Source of the DNA: Imtechella halotolerans
Lineage (GTDB): Bacteria > Bacteroidota > Bacteroidia > Flavobacteriales > Flavobacteriaceae
Direction of reading: 5' to 3'
NCBI RefSeq assembly: GCF_028743515.2
Contig: NZ_CP117969.2
Coordinates: 1,237,001 to 1,301,000 of the forward strand
Length of the DNA: 64,000 bases
The position numbers and the translations under genes were made by a program. Every line of letters begins with the position of its first letter. Position 1 is the first letter of the stretch. The notes under the pieces are model-generated. The model did not search any database, was not told the DNA's origin, and worked only from the letters and a program-made list of their open reading frames with translations. This document shows positions 1-7,957 of the stretch, piece by piece.

Positions 1-1183
1 TGACGACCTCATGTATTCCTTTTGCTTTATCTAAATAATGAATGGCTATATCATAATTTTCGCTTTCCATAAAAATTTTTGACATTGAACTATAAGCATT
101 CATCGAATAATAAGGCTGATTATAATCTTTTGATAATCTTAAAGATTTTTCTAAATAGATTTTAGCCTTGGTGGATTCCTTTTGAGTGATAAAATAATCT
201 CCAACGTTAGTTAAGGATGCTAAATAATGATGAACATTAGTATTTTTATCCTTTTCAGGAAGAAGTTTAAAATAGTTACTAAATTCATTTAGTCTTTTCT
301 CTACTTGCCAGGAACGATTTGTAAAGGTGTCATAAATTACCCTTAACCTAAAAAGGCTACTTTTCTCATTTGGTAACGTTAATCGAGTTGAAATCTTTTC
401 TATTGAATTGTACAGTTCAGTTACTTTATGGACATCTCCGTATTCCATGTAAAGCTTAATAAGATTCCCATAAATGGTTAAGAGATAGCTAGGCGACACA
501 CTCTCGGTCTTTTCCCAATACTCCTTTGCCATTTCGAGACTTTTTAATCTTCCAGTAAAAAATCCAATCTTATTATAAGAGGTACCTAAATTATTATAAG
601 CCAACCCTATATCAAAATTCTTGTCAGAATTAGACTCTAAATAATACTCAATTGATTGATTGTAAAGTTTAATTGCGTCATGAAACTTGCTCAGTCTATC
701 ATTAATATATCCCAAGTCATAAATATAATTTGCCCGAGTTACCATATCAATTTCTGAATTTAGCAATGCTAAACCCTCATTACCTACCTCCAAGGACTTC
801 TGCCATTGACCGGAGTAGGCTAAACAGTGATAAAGGCCATTATAAACATCTACCAAATAAGGGATGATCTTATCCTTCTGCTTATAACCTTCAACCAAAG
901 ACAGTACTCTTTCATAATTAGTAATGGCCTCTATATATTCACTACTAGCTTGTGCAAGTTTAGCATTACAAAAAGAAAGTTTACTTTGATAAAAACTATA
1001 ATTTGGATTACTTTCTGAAATTGTTTCAATTATTTCCTTCCATTTAGCATGAGCCAATTCGTAATTCTTAACTTGAATTAGACTATCAGCTTGTATTAGA
1101 GATAAAGAAGTATTATCATTTCCTAAAACGGTAAGAGCACTAAACAAAAAAAATGGTAAAAAGAACTTAATATGTGTATTCAT
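1..1183 (-). CDS. Exported TPR-repeat protein (N-terminal part, cut by window edge)
   Basis: This frame is open from an ATG at 1183 down to base 1 and runs off the window, so only about 394 N-terminal residues are visible. It begins with a clear signal peptide (MNTHIKFFLPFFLFSALTV). After that come repeated helical-pair motifs typical of tetratricopeptide repeats, for example A-x-L-x-Y near residues 90-110, the stretch D-A-I-K-L-Y-N-Q-S-I-E-Y-Y around residue 170, and K-A-K-I-Y-L-E-K-S-L near residue 350. Signal-peptide-plus-TPR N-termini of this length in Bacteroidota usually belong to CHAT-domain proteases or to TPR histidine kinases/LuxR sensors. The deciding C-terminal domain lies outside the window, so the function is open. 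It is divergent from the sugar dehydrogenase gene. Confidence 0.85.
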   Translation of the reverse strand, partial: MNTHIKFFLPFFLFSALTVLGNDNTSLSLIQADSLIQVKNYELAHAKWKEIIETISESNPNYSFYQSKLSFCNAKLAQASSEYIEAITNYERVLSLVEGYKQKDKIIPYLVDVYNGLYHCLAYSGQWQKSLEVGNEGLALLNSEIDMVTRANYIYDLGYINDRLSKFHDAIKLYNQSIEYYLESNSDKNFDIGLAYNNLGTSYNKIGFFTGRLKSLEMAKEYWEKTESVSPSYLLTIYGNLIKLYMEYGDVHKVTELYNSIEKISTRLTLPNEKSSLFRLRVIYDTFTNRSWQVEKRLNEFSNYFKLLPEKDKNTNVHHYLASLTNVGDYFITQKESTKAKIYLEKSLRLSKDYNQPYYSMNAYSSMSKIFMESENYDIAIHYLDKAKGIHEVV

Positions 1184-1411
1184 TAATTAAAATTTTCTTA
1201 CAAATCCGAAATATACAGCTTTTATAATTAATCCTTTTTTTACCATATTAGCGTAATATTAATCTTACCGATATACACTTTAACAATTAACAGCTATATT
1301 CATGGTCTTAAGGATTTACTTTAAAATCACAAAAAAGGTCGCAGCATGCTTAAATCTATTATGTATTTTAAAAGCAAATTAATTTTAGTATTTTTCCATA
1401 AAATATCGGAT

Positions 1412-2542
1412 ATGAAACTAATACAATTAATGGTCATTATGTTTACAATGAGCTTCACCCTTGTGTCGTGTGCTCAACAAAAAGAACAAGGACCAATTCT
1501 GCATACACCTTTAGAGAATTCTTTTGACCTACAACCTGTTGTTGAGGGATTAAATATCCCCTGGGGAATGGCATTTTTACCAGATGGTAGTCTTCTAGTC
1601 ACAGAAAAAGAAGGCAACCTTATCCATGTTAAAAACAATTCCAAGACTATAATTAAAGGGGTTCCTGAGGTGTATCTTAGAGGTCAAGGTGGTCTTCTAG
1701 ATATAGCTCTTCATCCAAACTATAAAGACAACGGTTGGATTTATTTAACCTATGCACTTGCAGATGGTCAAGGAAGCGGAGGAAATACCGCTCTAATGCG
1801 TGCTAAAATAGATAACAATACCCTAGTTTCACATGAACTCTTATACAAGGCGACTCCCAATACAACGAAAGGAGTTCATTTCGGATCTCGTATAACCTTT
1901 GATAATGACGGGTATCTTTATTTTTCGATTGGCGATCGTGGTGACCATGATCTTAATCCACAAGACCTTAGTAGAGATGGGGGAAAAATATATAGATTAC
2001 ATGATGACGGTCAAATTCCTGTGGACAACCCATTTTTTAATACATCTGATGCAAAAAAAGCGGTGTATAGTTATGGCCATCGTAATCCACAAGGCATGAT
2101 TAAACATCCAGAAACAGGGGCTATTTGGACACATGAACACGGCCCTAAAGGAGGAGATGAAATCAATATAATAAAGAAGGGTAAAAATTATGGATGGCCT
2201 ATAATCACCTATGGTATTAATTATAGTGGGACACCTATAACCGATGTCACTGAAATGGAAGGAATGGAACAGCCTCTCTACTATTGGGTACCGTCAATTG
2301 CACCAAGTGGAATGGCATTTGTGACGAGTTCTGTATACCCTCAATGGAAAGGAAGTTTGCTTGTAGGCTCCTTATCATTTCAGTATTTGGAAAGACTAGA
2401 AATTAAAGATAATAAGGTTGTATCTCGTGAAAAATTACTTGTTGACATTGGTCGAGTTCGCAATGTAGTACAAGGTCCGGATGGTTATATTTACGTGGCA
2501 ATTGAAGGAACCGGGATAGTCAAATTAGTTCCTAAAAAGTAA
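1412..2542 (+). CDS. PQQ-dependent sugar dehydrogenase (GSDH family) lipoprotein
   Basis: Soluble aldose/sorbosone dehydrogenase of the six-bladed beta-propeller type, which oxidises sugars with PQQ. The mature part opens with the family pattern N-I-P-W-G-M-A-F-L-P-D-G. It carries G-V-H-F-G-S-R, G-D-R-G-D and H-R-N-P-Q-G-M, and ends with H-E-H-G-P-K-G-G-D-E-I-N and a final propeller strand. The ATG at 1412 gives a lipoprotein signal (MKLIQLMVIMFTMSFTLVSC) with a lipobox at Cys21. An upstream ATG at 1346 in the same frame would add 22 residues in front of this signal and is less likely. The next gene, 10 bases away, encodes a c-type cytochrome, the probable electron acceptor. This supports an exported, periplasm-facing dehydrogenase. 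The true substrate cannot be told from sequence. Confidence 0.88.
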   Translation: MKLIQLMVIMFTMSFTLVSCAQQKEQGPILHTPLENSFDLQPVVEGLNIPWGMAFLPDGSLLVTEKEGNLIHVKNNSKTIIKGVPEVYLRGQGGLLDIALHPNYKDNGWIYLTYALADGQGSGGNTALMRAKIDNNTLVSHELLYKATPNTTKGVHFGSRITFDNDGYLYFSIGDRGDHDLNPQDLSRDGGKIYRLHDDGQIPVDNPFFNTSDAKKAVYSYGHRNPQGMIKHPETGAIWTHEHGPKGGDEINIIKKGKNYGWPIITYGINYSGTPITDVTEMEGMEQPLYYWVPSIAPSGMAFVTSSVYPQWKGSLLVGSLSFQYLERLEIKDNKVVSREKLLVDIGRVRNVVQGPDGYIYVAIEGTGIVKLVPKK

Positions 2543-2552
2543 TCTATAATTC

Positions 2553-2957
2553 ATGGTAAAATTTATAATTCTAGGATATAGTATTGTTCTAATTACAGTA
2601 TTCTGTGCTCTTAAACAAGATAATGAACTTCAACAAAGTGTTGCAAGAGGGGCTGTAGTGTATGCTGATTTTTGTATTACTTGTCATCAAGGAAACGGAC
2701 AAGGAGTCCAAGGCGCATTTCCTCCACTTGCACAATCAGATTTCTTATTAAACAAGAGAGTTGAGAGTATCAAGGCAATTAAGTATGGTCTTAAGGGAGA
2801 GATTGTAGTTAATGGAGTCACCTATAATGGCAATATGGCTTCTCAAGGACTTTCTGATGAAGAAGTAGCAGATGTAATGAATTATATATTGAACTCTTGG
2901 GGAAATAAAGGAGGTAAAATAGTCACTGTAGAAGAAGTGACAAAAATAAAACGATAA
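2553..2957 (+). CDS. c-type cytochrome, single heme
   Basis: Small exported cytochrome of 134 residues. A hydrophobic N-terminal segment (residues 3-20) ends in V-F-C-A, so it could be either a cleaved signal or a lipoprotein anchor. The heme-binding motif is C-I-T-C-H (Cys41, Cys44, His45), followed by G-N-G-Q-G and a P-P-L motif. Met in the G-N-M-A-S-Q-G segment near residue 97 is the likely sixth ligand. The C-terminal helix (D-E-E-V-A-D-V-M-N-Y-I) is the usual cytochrome c ending. It lies 10 bases behind the PQQ sugar dehydrogenase and probably takes electrons from it to the respiratory chain; that partnership is inferred from adjacency. Confidence 0.88.
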   Translation: MVKFIILGYSIVLITVFCALKQDNELQQSVARGAVVYADFCITCHQGNGQGVQGAFPPLAQSDFLLNKRVESIKAIKYGLKGEIVVNGVTYNGNMASQGLSDEEVADVMNYILNSWGNKGGKIVTVEEVTKIKR

Positions 2958-2980
2958 TCAATCCTTTTAAGCAATATTAG

Positions 2981-2988
2981 TACATTTG
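2981..2988 (+). promoter_or_regulatory. -7 promoter element for udk
   Basis: TACATTTG matches the Bacteroidota -7 consensus TAnnTTTG exactly and sits 16 bases before the udk ATG at 3005. I see no convincing TTG at the -33 distance. It lies in the short gap after the cytochrome gene, so udk probably starts its own transcript. Confidence 0.6.
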
Positions 2989-3004
2989 CCAAAAAACAAT
3001 ACAC

Positions 3005-3613
3005 ATGCTTATCATTGGAATTGCAGGGGGAACTGGTTGTGGTAAAACCACAGTAGTTAATCAAATTATTAATGAATTACCAGAAGATGAAGTGGGAGTA
3101 ATTTCCCAAGATTCATACTATAACGATACCTCTCACCTTTCTTATGAAGAGAGAACCCGTATCAATTTTGACCATCCGCGTGCCATTGACTTTGACTTAC
3201 TTGCTACACATTTACAAGAGCTTCGCAAGGGAAATACTATTGAGCAGCCAGTGTATTCATTTGTAAAACACAATAGAACTAAAGATACCATTCATACACA
3301 TCCACGTAAAGTAATGATTGTAGAGGGTATTCTAATTCTCACACATCCCGATATCCGAGACATGTTTGATATCAAAATATTTGTACATGCCGATACAGAT
3401 GAACGACTGATACGTCGCATACGTAGGGATATAAACGAAAGAGGTCGAGATATTGATGAAGTTCTTAATCGATACCAGACAACTCTAAAACCAATGCACG
3501 ATCAGTTCATTGAGCCTACAAAAGAATTTGCTGATATTATTATTCCAAACAACAAATACAATACAGTTGCCGTTGATATTGTACGCACTATCATTCATAA
3601 TAGGCTTGTTTAA
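3005..3613 (+). CDS. udk: Uridine kinase
   Basis: Phosphorylates uridine (and cytidine) to the monophosphate in pyrimidine salvage, in the cytoplasm. The 202-residue length is normal for the family. The P-loop G-G-T-G-C-G-K-T-T is at residues 8-16. It is followed by the substrate-binding D-S-Y-Y-N-D segment, N-F-D-H-P-R-A-I-D-F-D and the E-G-I-L-I-L strand. The lid region R-R-I-R-R-D-I-N-E-R-G-R-D is intact. The last base overlaps the first base of the FtsB-like gene, so the two are translationally coupled. Confidence 0.96.
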   Translation: MLIIGIAGGTGCGKTTVVNQIINELPEDEVGVISQDSYYNDTSHLSYEERTRINFDHPRAIDFDLLATHLQELRKGNTIEQPVYSFVKHNRTKDTIHTHPRKVMIVEGILILTHPDIRDMFDIKIFVHADTDERLIRRIRRDINERGRDIDEVLNRYQTTLKPMHDQFIEPTKEFADIIIPNNKYNTVAVDIVRTIIHNRLV

Positions 3614-3930
3614 TGAATTTCAAAGAACTCATCCGCAATAAATGGTTTAAAATCTTCAGCAATATCTACGTGCTGATTCTCAGCTTCTTTGTTATTTGGA
3701 TGTTGTTTTTTGATACCAATTCATGGCTTACTCACAGAGAATTATCCAAAGAAATTAAAAAATTGGAAAAACAACGTCAACATTTACTTCAAGAAATAAA
3801 TGAAGATAAACAGCAAATAGAAAAGCTAAATACACTAGAGGGAATTGAAAAGTTTGGCCGAGAAGCCTATTACTTAAAAAAGGAAAATGAAGAAATATAT
3901 CTTATTGAATACGATTCAACAGAAAAGTAA
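3613..3930 (+). CDS. FtsB/DivIC-like septum formation protein
   Basis: Small bitopic membrane protein of 105 residues. It has a short cytoplasmic N-terminus, one membrane helix at about residues 15-32 (I-Y-V-L-I-L-S-F-F-V-I-W-M-L-F-F), then a basic coiled coil (residues 40-75) and the G-I-E-K-F-G-R-E-A-Y-Y motif characteristic of the DivIC/FtsB family. Members sit in the division-site complex with FtsL and FtsQ. The udk-divIC arrangement with a one-base overlap is one I recall from Flavobacteriia. Confidence in the family is high; the exact divisome role is inferred. Confidence 0.88.
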   Translation: MNFKELIRNKWFKIFSNIYVLILSFFVIWMLFFDTNSWLTHRELSKEIKKLEKQRQHLLQEINEDKQQIEKLNTLEGIEKFGREAYYLKKENEEIYLIEYDSTEK

Positions 3931-3966
3931 ACAACTTCATTACGTAGATTTTTTTATTCTTTGAAA

Positions 3967-4041
3967 AGTCCCTTAGTTTTATAGAATGAAGCATTACATG
4001 TACCTGCCTCAAATAGGGCAATGCCAATAAATTCTATAAAA
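3967..4041 (+). repeat. Structured repeat element, copy A (upstream of the mutase genes)
   Basis: Non-coding element between the DivIC-like gene and the mutase small subunit. It reads AGTCCCTT (3967-3974), TTTTATA (3977-3983), GTACCTG, then CTCAAATAGGG (4008-4018). The second copy downstream of the mutase genes (7727-7782) has the same blocks in the same order. Perfect 11-base arms (3977-3987 and 4031-4041) can close an outer stem. Inside, GCAT/ATGC (3991-3994 with 4021-4024) and TGCCT/GGGCA (4005-4009 with 4016-4020, one G-T pair) can form a second, stacked helix. There is no T-run behind it, so it does not look like a simple terminator. Confidence 0.45.
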
Positions 4042-4078
4042 TCCTTATAAATTCATTCAATACACCAATAAATTCTCA

Positions 4079-4107
4079 TTGAATTAGCCTTCATTTCTGT
4101 AATTTTT
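4079..4107 (+). promoter_or_regulatory. Candidate promoter of the methylmalonyl-CoA mutase operon
   Basis: TTG at 4079-4081 is followed after 18 bases by TAATTTTT at 4100-4107, close to the Bacteroidota pattern TTG-N19-TAnnTTTG. It ends 31 bases before the ATG at 4139. That makes the in-frame TTG at 4115 an unlikely translation start. Confidence 0.5.
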
Positions 4108-4138
4108 ACGAATTTTGAAACAGAAGAACTATGCTTTT

Positions 4139-5491
4139 ATGGACGAATCATTATTTCATGAATTTCCTGAAGTTTCTCCTAAACAATGGAAACTGAAAAT
4201 TCAATACGATCTTAAGGGGGCAGAATATACTACCTTACTGCATAAAACCCCTGAAGGGATAGACATCAAACCGTTTTATACGAAAGAAGATTATCCTGAA
4301 AACACTCCTTTAATGCCTTCAAGATGGCATATTACCCAACCTGTGTATGTAGCAAAGGAAAGCGCTGCTAGTAAAAAAATTACTGATTCATTGCAACGAG
4401 GAGCCGAAAGTATACTTGTAACAATTCCTTCGGAATCCATTTTATTGGATGAATTTGAAGCTTCTCTGTCGGAAGCAAATGCTCCAATTATTGTAAACCC
4501 ACAATTTTTGTCTCTTGACTATCTTCAAAAGTTAGATCAATTTGCGAGCAGGCACAGTGCATCTGTAATAGTACTTAATGATCCGATTTCAAAACTGGCT
4601 AGAAGTGGTAATTGGTACCAAAATAAAAATTCCGATTTAGAAATTGTTAGAGATATACTATCAAAACAATTACATTTAAATTCAGGAATTTCTATTGATG
4701 CTTCTCTCTATCACAATGCGGGAGCTACAGCTGTACAAGAAATAGCCTATGCTATTGCACACGCTCATGAGTATCTTGCACTAAGTTCAGGAAAACACAC
4801 ATTTACTTTCCAAGTAGCAATAGGTCCTAACTACTTTATGGAAATTGCTAAATTACGTGCCCTCAGAATAGTGTGGCAAGCCCTGGCTAATGAATACACC
4901 AATTCTAGGGAGTGTATTATTTTAGCCCAACCTGGTATACGAAATAAAACCTTATATGATTACAATGTAAACCTTTTGCGTTCAACTACAGAATGTATGA
5001 GTGCAATCTTAGGAGGCGCAAACTACGTAAGTAATCTCCCTTATGATTCCATTTATCACAAATACAACGAGTTTTCAGACAGAATTGCACGAAACCAACT
5101 GCTTATACTTAAACACGAAAGTTATTTTGATAAAGTTGAAAATCCAGCCGATGGGGCCTATTATATCGAATCACTTACGGATCAACTAGCCTCAAAAGCT
5201 TTAGAATTATTTAAATCCATTGAGAACGGTGGAGGATTCTTAACACAGTTAAAAGAACATACCATTCAACGCAAAACAAAAGAAAGTGCAAGGGCTTCTC
5301 AGGAAGATTTCAATACTGGAAGACAAATCCTCATTGGAACTAATCAATACCCAAACCCTCAGGATCGAATGAAAGATTCCTTGGAGTTGTATCCTTTTGT
5401 AAAAACTGATAAACGTAAAACACTTATTGAGCCTATTATTGAGCGTCGTTTATCTGAAATAATGGAGCAAGAACGCCTAGCAACAGAATAA
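4139..5491 (+). CDS. mutA: Methylmalonyl-CoA mutase, small (beta) subunit
   Basis: Partner of the catalytic mutase subunit encoded 12 bases downstream. Together they interconvert (R)-methylmalonyl-CoA and succinyl-CoA. The 450-residue chain covers only the TIM-barrel part. It opens with F-P-E-V-S-P-K-Q-W-K and D-L-K-G-A-E-Y. Near the end it has the R-I-A-R-N-Q-L-L-I-L-K-H-E-S-Y and N-P-A-D-G-A-Y-Y-I-E motifs shared with the large subunit. The degenerate C-terminal B12-binding domain of classical small subunits (about 620 residues) is missing. The ATG at 4139 is preferred over an upstream in-frame TTG at 4115, because family members begin at this point and the promoter sits just upstream. Confidence 0.93.
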   Translation: MDESLFHEFPEVSPKQWKLKIQYDLKGAEYTTLLHKTPEGIDIKPFYTKEDYPENTPLMPSRWHITQPVYVAKESAASKKITDSLQRGAESILVTIPSESILLDEFEASLSEANAPIIVNPQFLSLDYLQKLDQFASRHSASVIVLNDPISKLARSGNWYQNKNSDLEIVRDILSKQLHLNSGISIDASLYHNAGATAVQEIAYAIAHAHEYLALSSGKHTFTFQVAIGPNYFMEIAKLRALRIVWQALANEYTNSRECIILAQPGIRNKTLYDYNVNLLRSTTECMSAILGGANYVSNLPYDSIYHKYNEFSDRIARNQLLILKHESYFDKVENPADGAYYIESLTDQLASKALELFKSIENGGGFLTQLKEHTIQRKTKESARASQEDFNTGRQILIGTNQYPNPQDRMKDSLELYPFVKTDKRKTLIEPIIERRLSEIMEQERLATE

Positions 5492-5503
5492 TTCGTTTGA
5501 AAG

Positions 5504-7633
5504 ATGAGTCGAAAAAACATTCAACATATTATCCTTCCCAAGGAAGAAATAATCAAAACTAATAGTATCATTCCTTCTAGCTTCACAACAGCTGAAGGAA
5601 TCCAAGTGGACTCTGTTAACCATCCAGATATGCTTACCGGTGCCTCTCATGTAAATTTTGCTGCAGGAATACCACCTTTCCTTAGAGGTCCTTACAGTAC
5701 TATGTATGTTCAAAAACCATGGACCATTCGTCAATACGCAGGATTTTCTACGGCAGAAGAAAGTAATGCGTTCTATAGACGAAATTTAGCAGCCGGTCAA
5801 AAAGGGCTCTCCGTTGCATTTGATTTAGCAACACATAGAGGATATGATTCTGACCACCAACGCGTAATTGGCGACGTCGGAAAAGCAGGAGTCGCAATAG
5901 ATAGTGTAGAAGATATGAAAATACTCTTCGACCAAATCCCATTAGGAGAAATGTCCGTATCCATGACCATGAATGGAGCAGTACTCCCAATTATGGCATT
6001 TTATATAGTAGCGGCCGAAGAACAAGGAGTCAGTCCTGACAAATTAGCAGGAACAATCCAAAATGATATACTAAAGGAGTTCATGGTGCGTAATACCTAC
6101 ATTTATCCTCCTACTCCATCCATGAAAATTATTGCTGATATTTTTGAATTTACCAGCAAAAAAATGCCAAAATTTAATAGTATAAGTATTTCAGGGTATC
6201 ATATGCAAGAAGCAGGTGCTACTGCTGACATTGAGCTTGCTTATACCTTAGCTGATGGTTTAGAATACATACGGACTGGTCTTGCAGCAGGAATGGACAT
6301 AGATACATTTGCGCCTCGTCTTTCTTTCTTTTGGGCTATAGGTATGAACCATTTTATGGAGATTGCCAAAATGAGAGCTGCACGAATGTTGTGGGCTAAA
6401 TTGGTAAAGCAATTCAATCCAAAGAATGAAAAGTCTCTTGCATTACGTACCCACTGTCAAACCAGTGGATGGAGTTTAACAGAACAAGACCCATTCAACA
6501 ATGTGGCACGAACCAGTATTGAAGCTGCTGCTGCTGCTTTTGGTGGAACTCAAAGTTTACACACCAACGCTTTAGATGAGGCAATTGCTCTTCCCACCGA
6601 CTTTTCTGCACGAATTGCAAGAAATACTCAATTGCACTTACAAAAAGAAACAGGAATAACTCAAACGGTTGACCCATGGGCAGGCAGTTACTATGTAGAA
6701 AAGCTTACTCATGACATCGTTGAAAAGGCATGGACTCTGATTGAAGAAGTTGAAGCCTTAGGAGGCATGACTAAAGCTATTGAAGCAGGTATACCCAAAT
6801 TACGAATTGAAGAGGCTGCAGCCCGTAAACAAGCACGAATCGATAGTGGCCAAGATGTCATTGTGGGTGTTAACCGTTTCCGACTAGAAAAGGAAGACCC
6901 CCTTCATATACTTGAAGTAGACAATCAAGAAGTACGACGACAGCAAATAGAAAGATTGCAAACTCTTAAAGCCAATAGAAATAAAGCCAACGTAAAAATA
7001 GCATTACAGAAACTAACTGATGCAGCTACTTCAGGAACTGAAAATTTAGTAGCTTTAGCAATTGAAGCTGCCAGAGAACGTGCCACCCTAGGTGAAATAA
7101 GCAGTGCTTTAGAACAAGTTTTTGGCAGATATAAAGCAACCATTCAATCTTTTAGTGGCGTGTATAGCAAGGAAATAAACAACGATGAAACTTTTGAAAA
7201 AGCTCGAGTATTAGCCAATCGTTTTGCTGAACTGGAAGGGCGAAGACCGCGTATTATGATTGCCAAAATGGGACAAGATGGACACGATCGTGGTGCCAAG
7301 GTAGTTGCCACAGGTTATGCGGATGTAGGATTTGATGTGGATATCGGCCCTCTTTTCCAAACACCAGCGGAAGCGGCAAAACAAGCAGTTGAAAATGATG
7401 TACATATCCTTGGTGTATCTTCGCTGGCTGCCGGACACAAAACATTAGTTCCAGAGGTAATTTCAGAGTTAAAAAAACATGGCCGAGAGGATATCATGGT
7501 CATTGTTGGCGGGGTCATACCCCAACAAGATTATCAATTTCTGTTTGATGCTGGTGCAGTCGCAGTCTTTGGTCCAGGAACTAAAATAAGCGAAGCAGCC
7601 ATTAGTTTATTAAACATTCTTTTAGAAGAATAA
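5504..7633 (+). CDS. scpA: Methylmalonyl-CoA mutase, large (catalytic, B12-binding) subunit
   Basis: Adenosylcobalamin-dependent mutase of 709 residues, a normal length for the large subunit. The N-terminal CoA-binding TIM barrel includes R-G-P-Y-S-T-M-Y (substrate-binding Tyr region), R-Q-Y-A-G-F-S-T and [10 protein letters not shown]. The C-terminal cobalamin domain has the D-G-H-D-R-G motif with the cobalt-ligand His594, then the S-S-L-A-A-G-H and G-G-V-I-P strands. It works in propionate, branched-chain or odd-chain carbon flow through succinyl-CoA. No MeaB chaperone, epimerase or carboxylase gene is in the window. A strong terminator follows at 7657-7685. Also known as mutB. Confidence 0.97.
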   Translation: MSRKNIQHIILPKEEIIKTNSIIPSSFTTAEGIQVDSVNHPDMLTGASHVNFAAGIPPFLRGPYSTMYVQKPWTIRQYAGFSTAEESNAFYRRNLAAGQKGLSVAFDLATHRGYDSDHQRVIGDVGKAGVAIDSVEDMKILFDQIPLGEMSVSMTMNGAVLPIMAFYIVAAEEQGVSPDKLAGTIQNDILKEFMVRNTYIYPPTPSMKIIADIFEFTSKKMPKFNSISISGYHMQEAGATADIELAYTLADGLEYIRTGLAAGMDIDTFAPRLSFFWAIGMNHFMEIAKMRAARMLWAKLVKQFNPKNEKSLALRTHCQTSGWSLTEQDPFNNVARTSIEAAAAAFGGTQSLHTNALDEAIALPTDFSARIARNTQLHLQKETGITQTVDPWAGSYYVEKLTHDIVEKAWTLIEEVEALGGMTKAIEAGIPKLRIEEAAARKQARIDSGQDVIVGVNRFRLEKEDPLHILEVDNQEVRRQQIERLQTLKANRNKANVKIALQKLTDAATSGTENLVALAIEAARERATLGEISSALEQVFGRYKATIQSFSGVYSKEINNDETFEKARVLANRFAELEGRRPRIMIAKMGQDGHDRGAKVVATGYADVGFDVDIGPLFQTPAEAAKQAVENDVHILGVSSLAAGHKTLVPEVISELKKHGREDIMVIVGGVIPQQDYQFLFDAGAVAVFGPGTKISEAAISLLNILLEE

Positions 7634-7656
7634 GCTAATTATAACCCTATCGTAGA

Positions 7657-7685
7657 AAGAGGTGTTTTATTGACACCTCTTTTTT
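7657..7685 (+). terminator. Rho-independent terminator of the mutase operon
   Basis: Perfect 8-base arms AGAGGTGT (7658-7665) and ACACCTCT (7673-7680), flanked by an extra A-T pair, with a 7-base loop and a T-tract from 7681. It lies 24 bases behind the stop codon of the large subunit. Confidence 0.88.
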
Positions 7686-7726
7686 ATACCACACTAAAGA
7701 TTAGTGCATTAACAAACTCCCAAAAT

Positions 7727-7782
7727 AGTCCCTTTTTTATACTTCAAAATACCTATACCAGCTCAAATAAGGTCTGGTATAG
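7727..7782 (+). repeat. Structured repeat element, copy B (downstream of the mutase genes)
   Basis: Second copy of the element at 3967-4041. It has AGTCCCTT (7727-7734), TTTTATA (7735-7741), TATACCAG (7754-7761) and CTCAAATAAGG (7762-7772), in the same order and with spacings within a few bases of copy A. Perfect 9-base arms CTATACCAG (7753-7761) and CTGGTATAG (7774-7782) enclose the CTCAAATAAGGT core as a 12-base loop. It lies behind the operon terminator and about 175 bases before the histidine kinase start. Confidence 0.45.
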
Positions 7783-7957
7783 CTAATCCACTAGATTAAA
7801 TTATTTTTTTAACTCCAACATGGTACTTTTTCCTACCAATTTATACGCATTTTCTTTATTATAATTTTTTTCATACATTTAACTACTATCTCGGCTCGAT
7901 AAAGAATGTACTAAACATTGATTTACAGTCATTTGTTGAACTAAAACCAAAGGCACA
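7783..7957 (+). other. AT-rich leader of the histidine kinase gene
   Basis: Rest of the 324-base gap between the mutase and the kinase genes. It contains no open frame of note. No exact TAnnTTTG element was found; the closest is TACATTTA about 85 bases before the ATG. The kinase promoter therefore remains unassigned. Confidence 0.3.

Noticed and set aside
3931-4138. Cobalamin riboswitch upstream of the B12-dependent mutase
   Set aside because: Only ACCTGCC matches the end of a B12 box. The rest of the box and the roughly 200-base fold are absent, and a likely promoter lies downstream of it.
5477-7518. Several 60-85-residue open frames on the minus strand
   Set aside because: All are antisense to the methylmalonyl-CoA mutase genes, with odd composition and no start signals.
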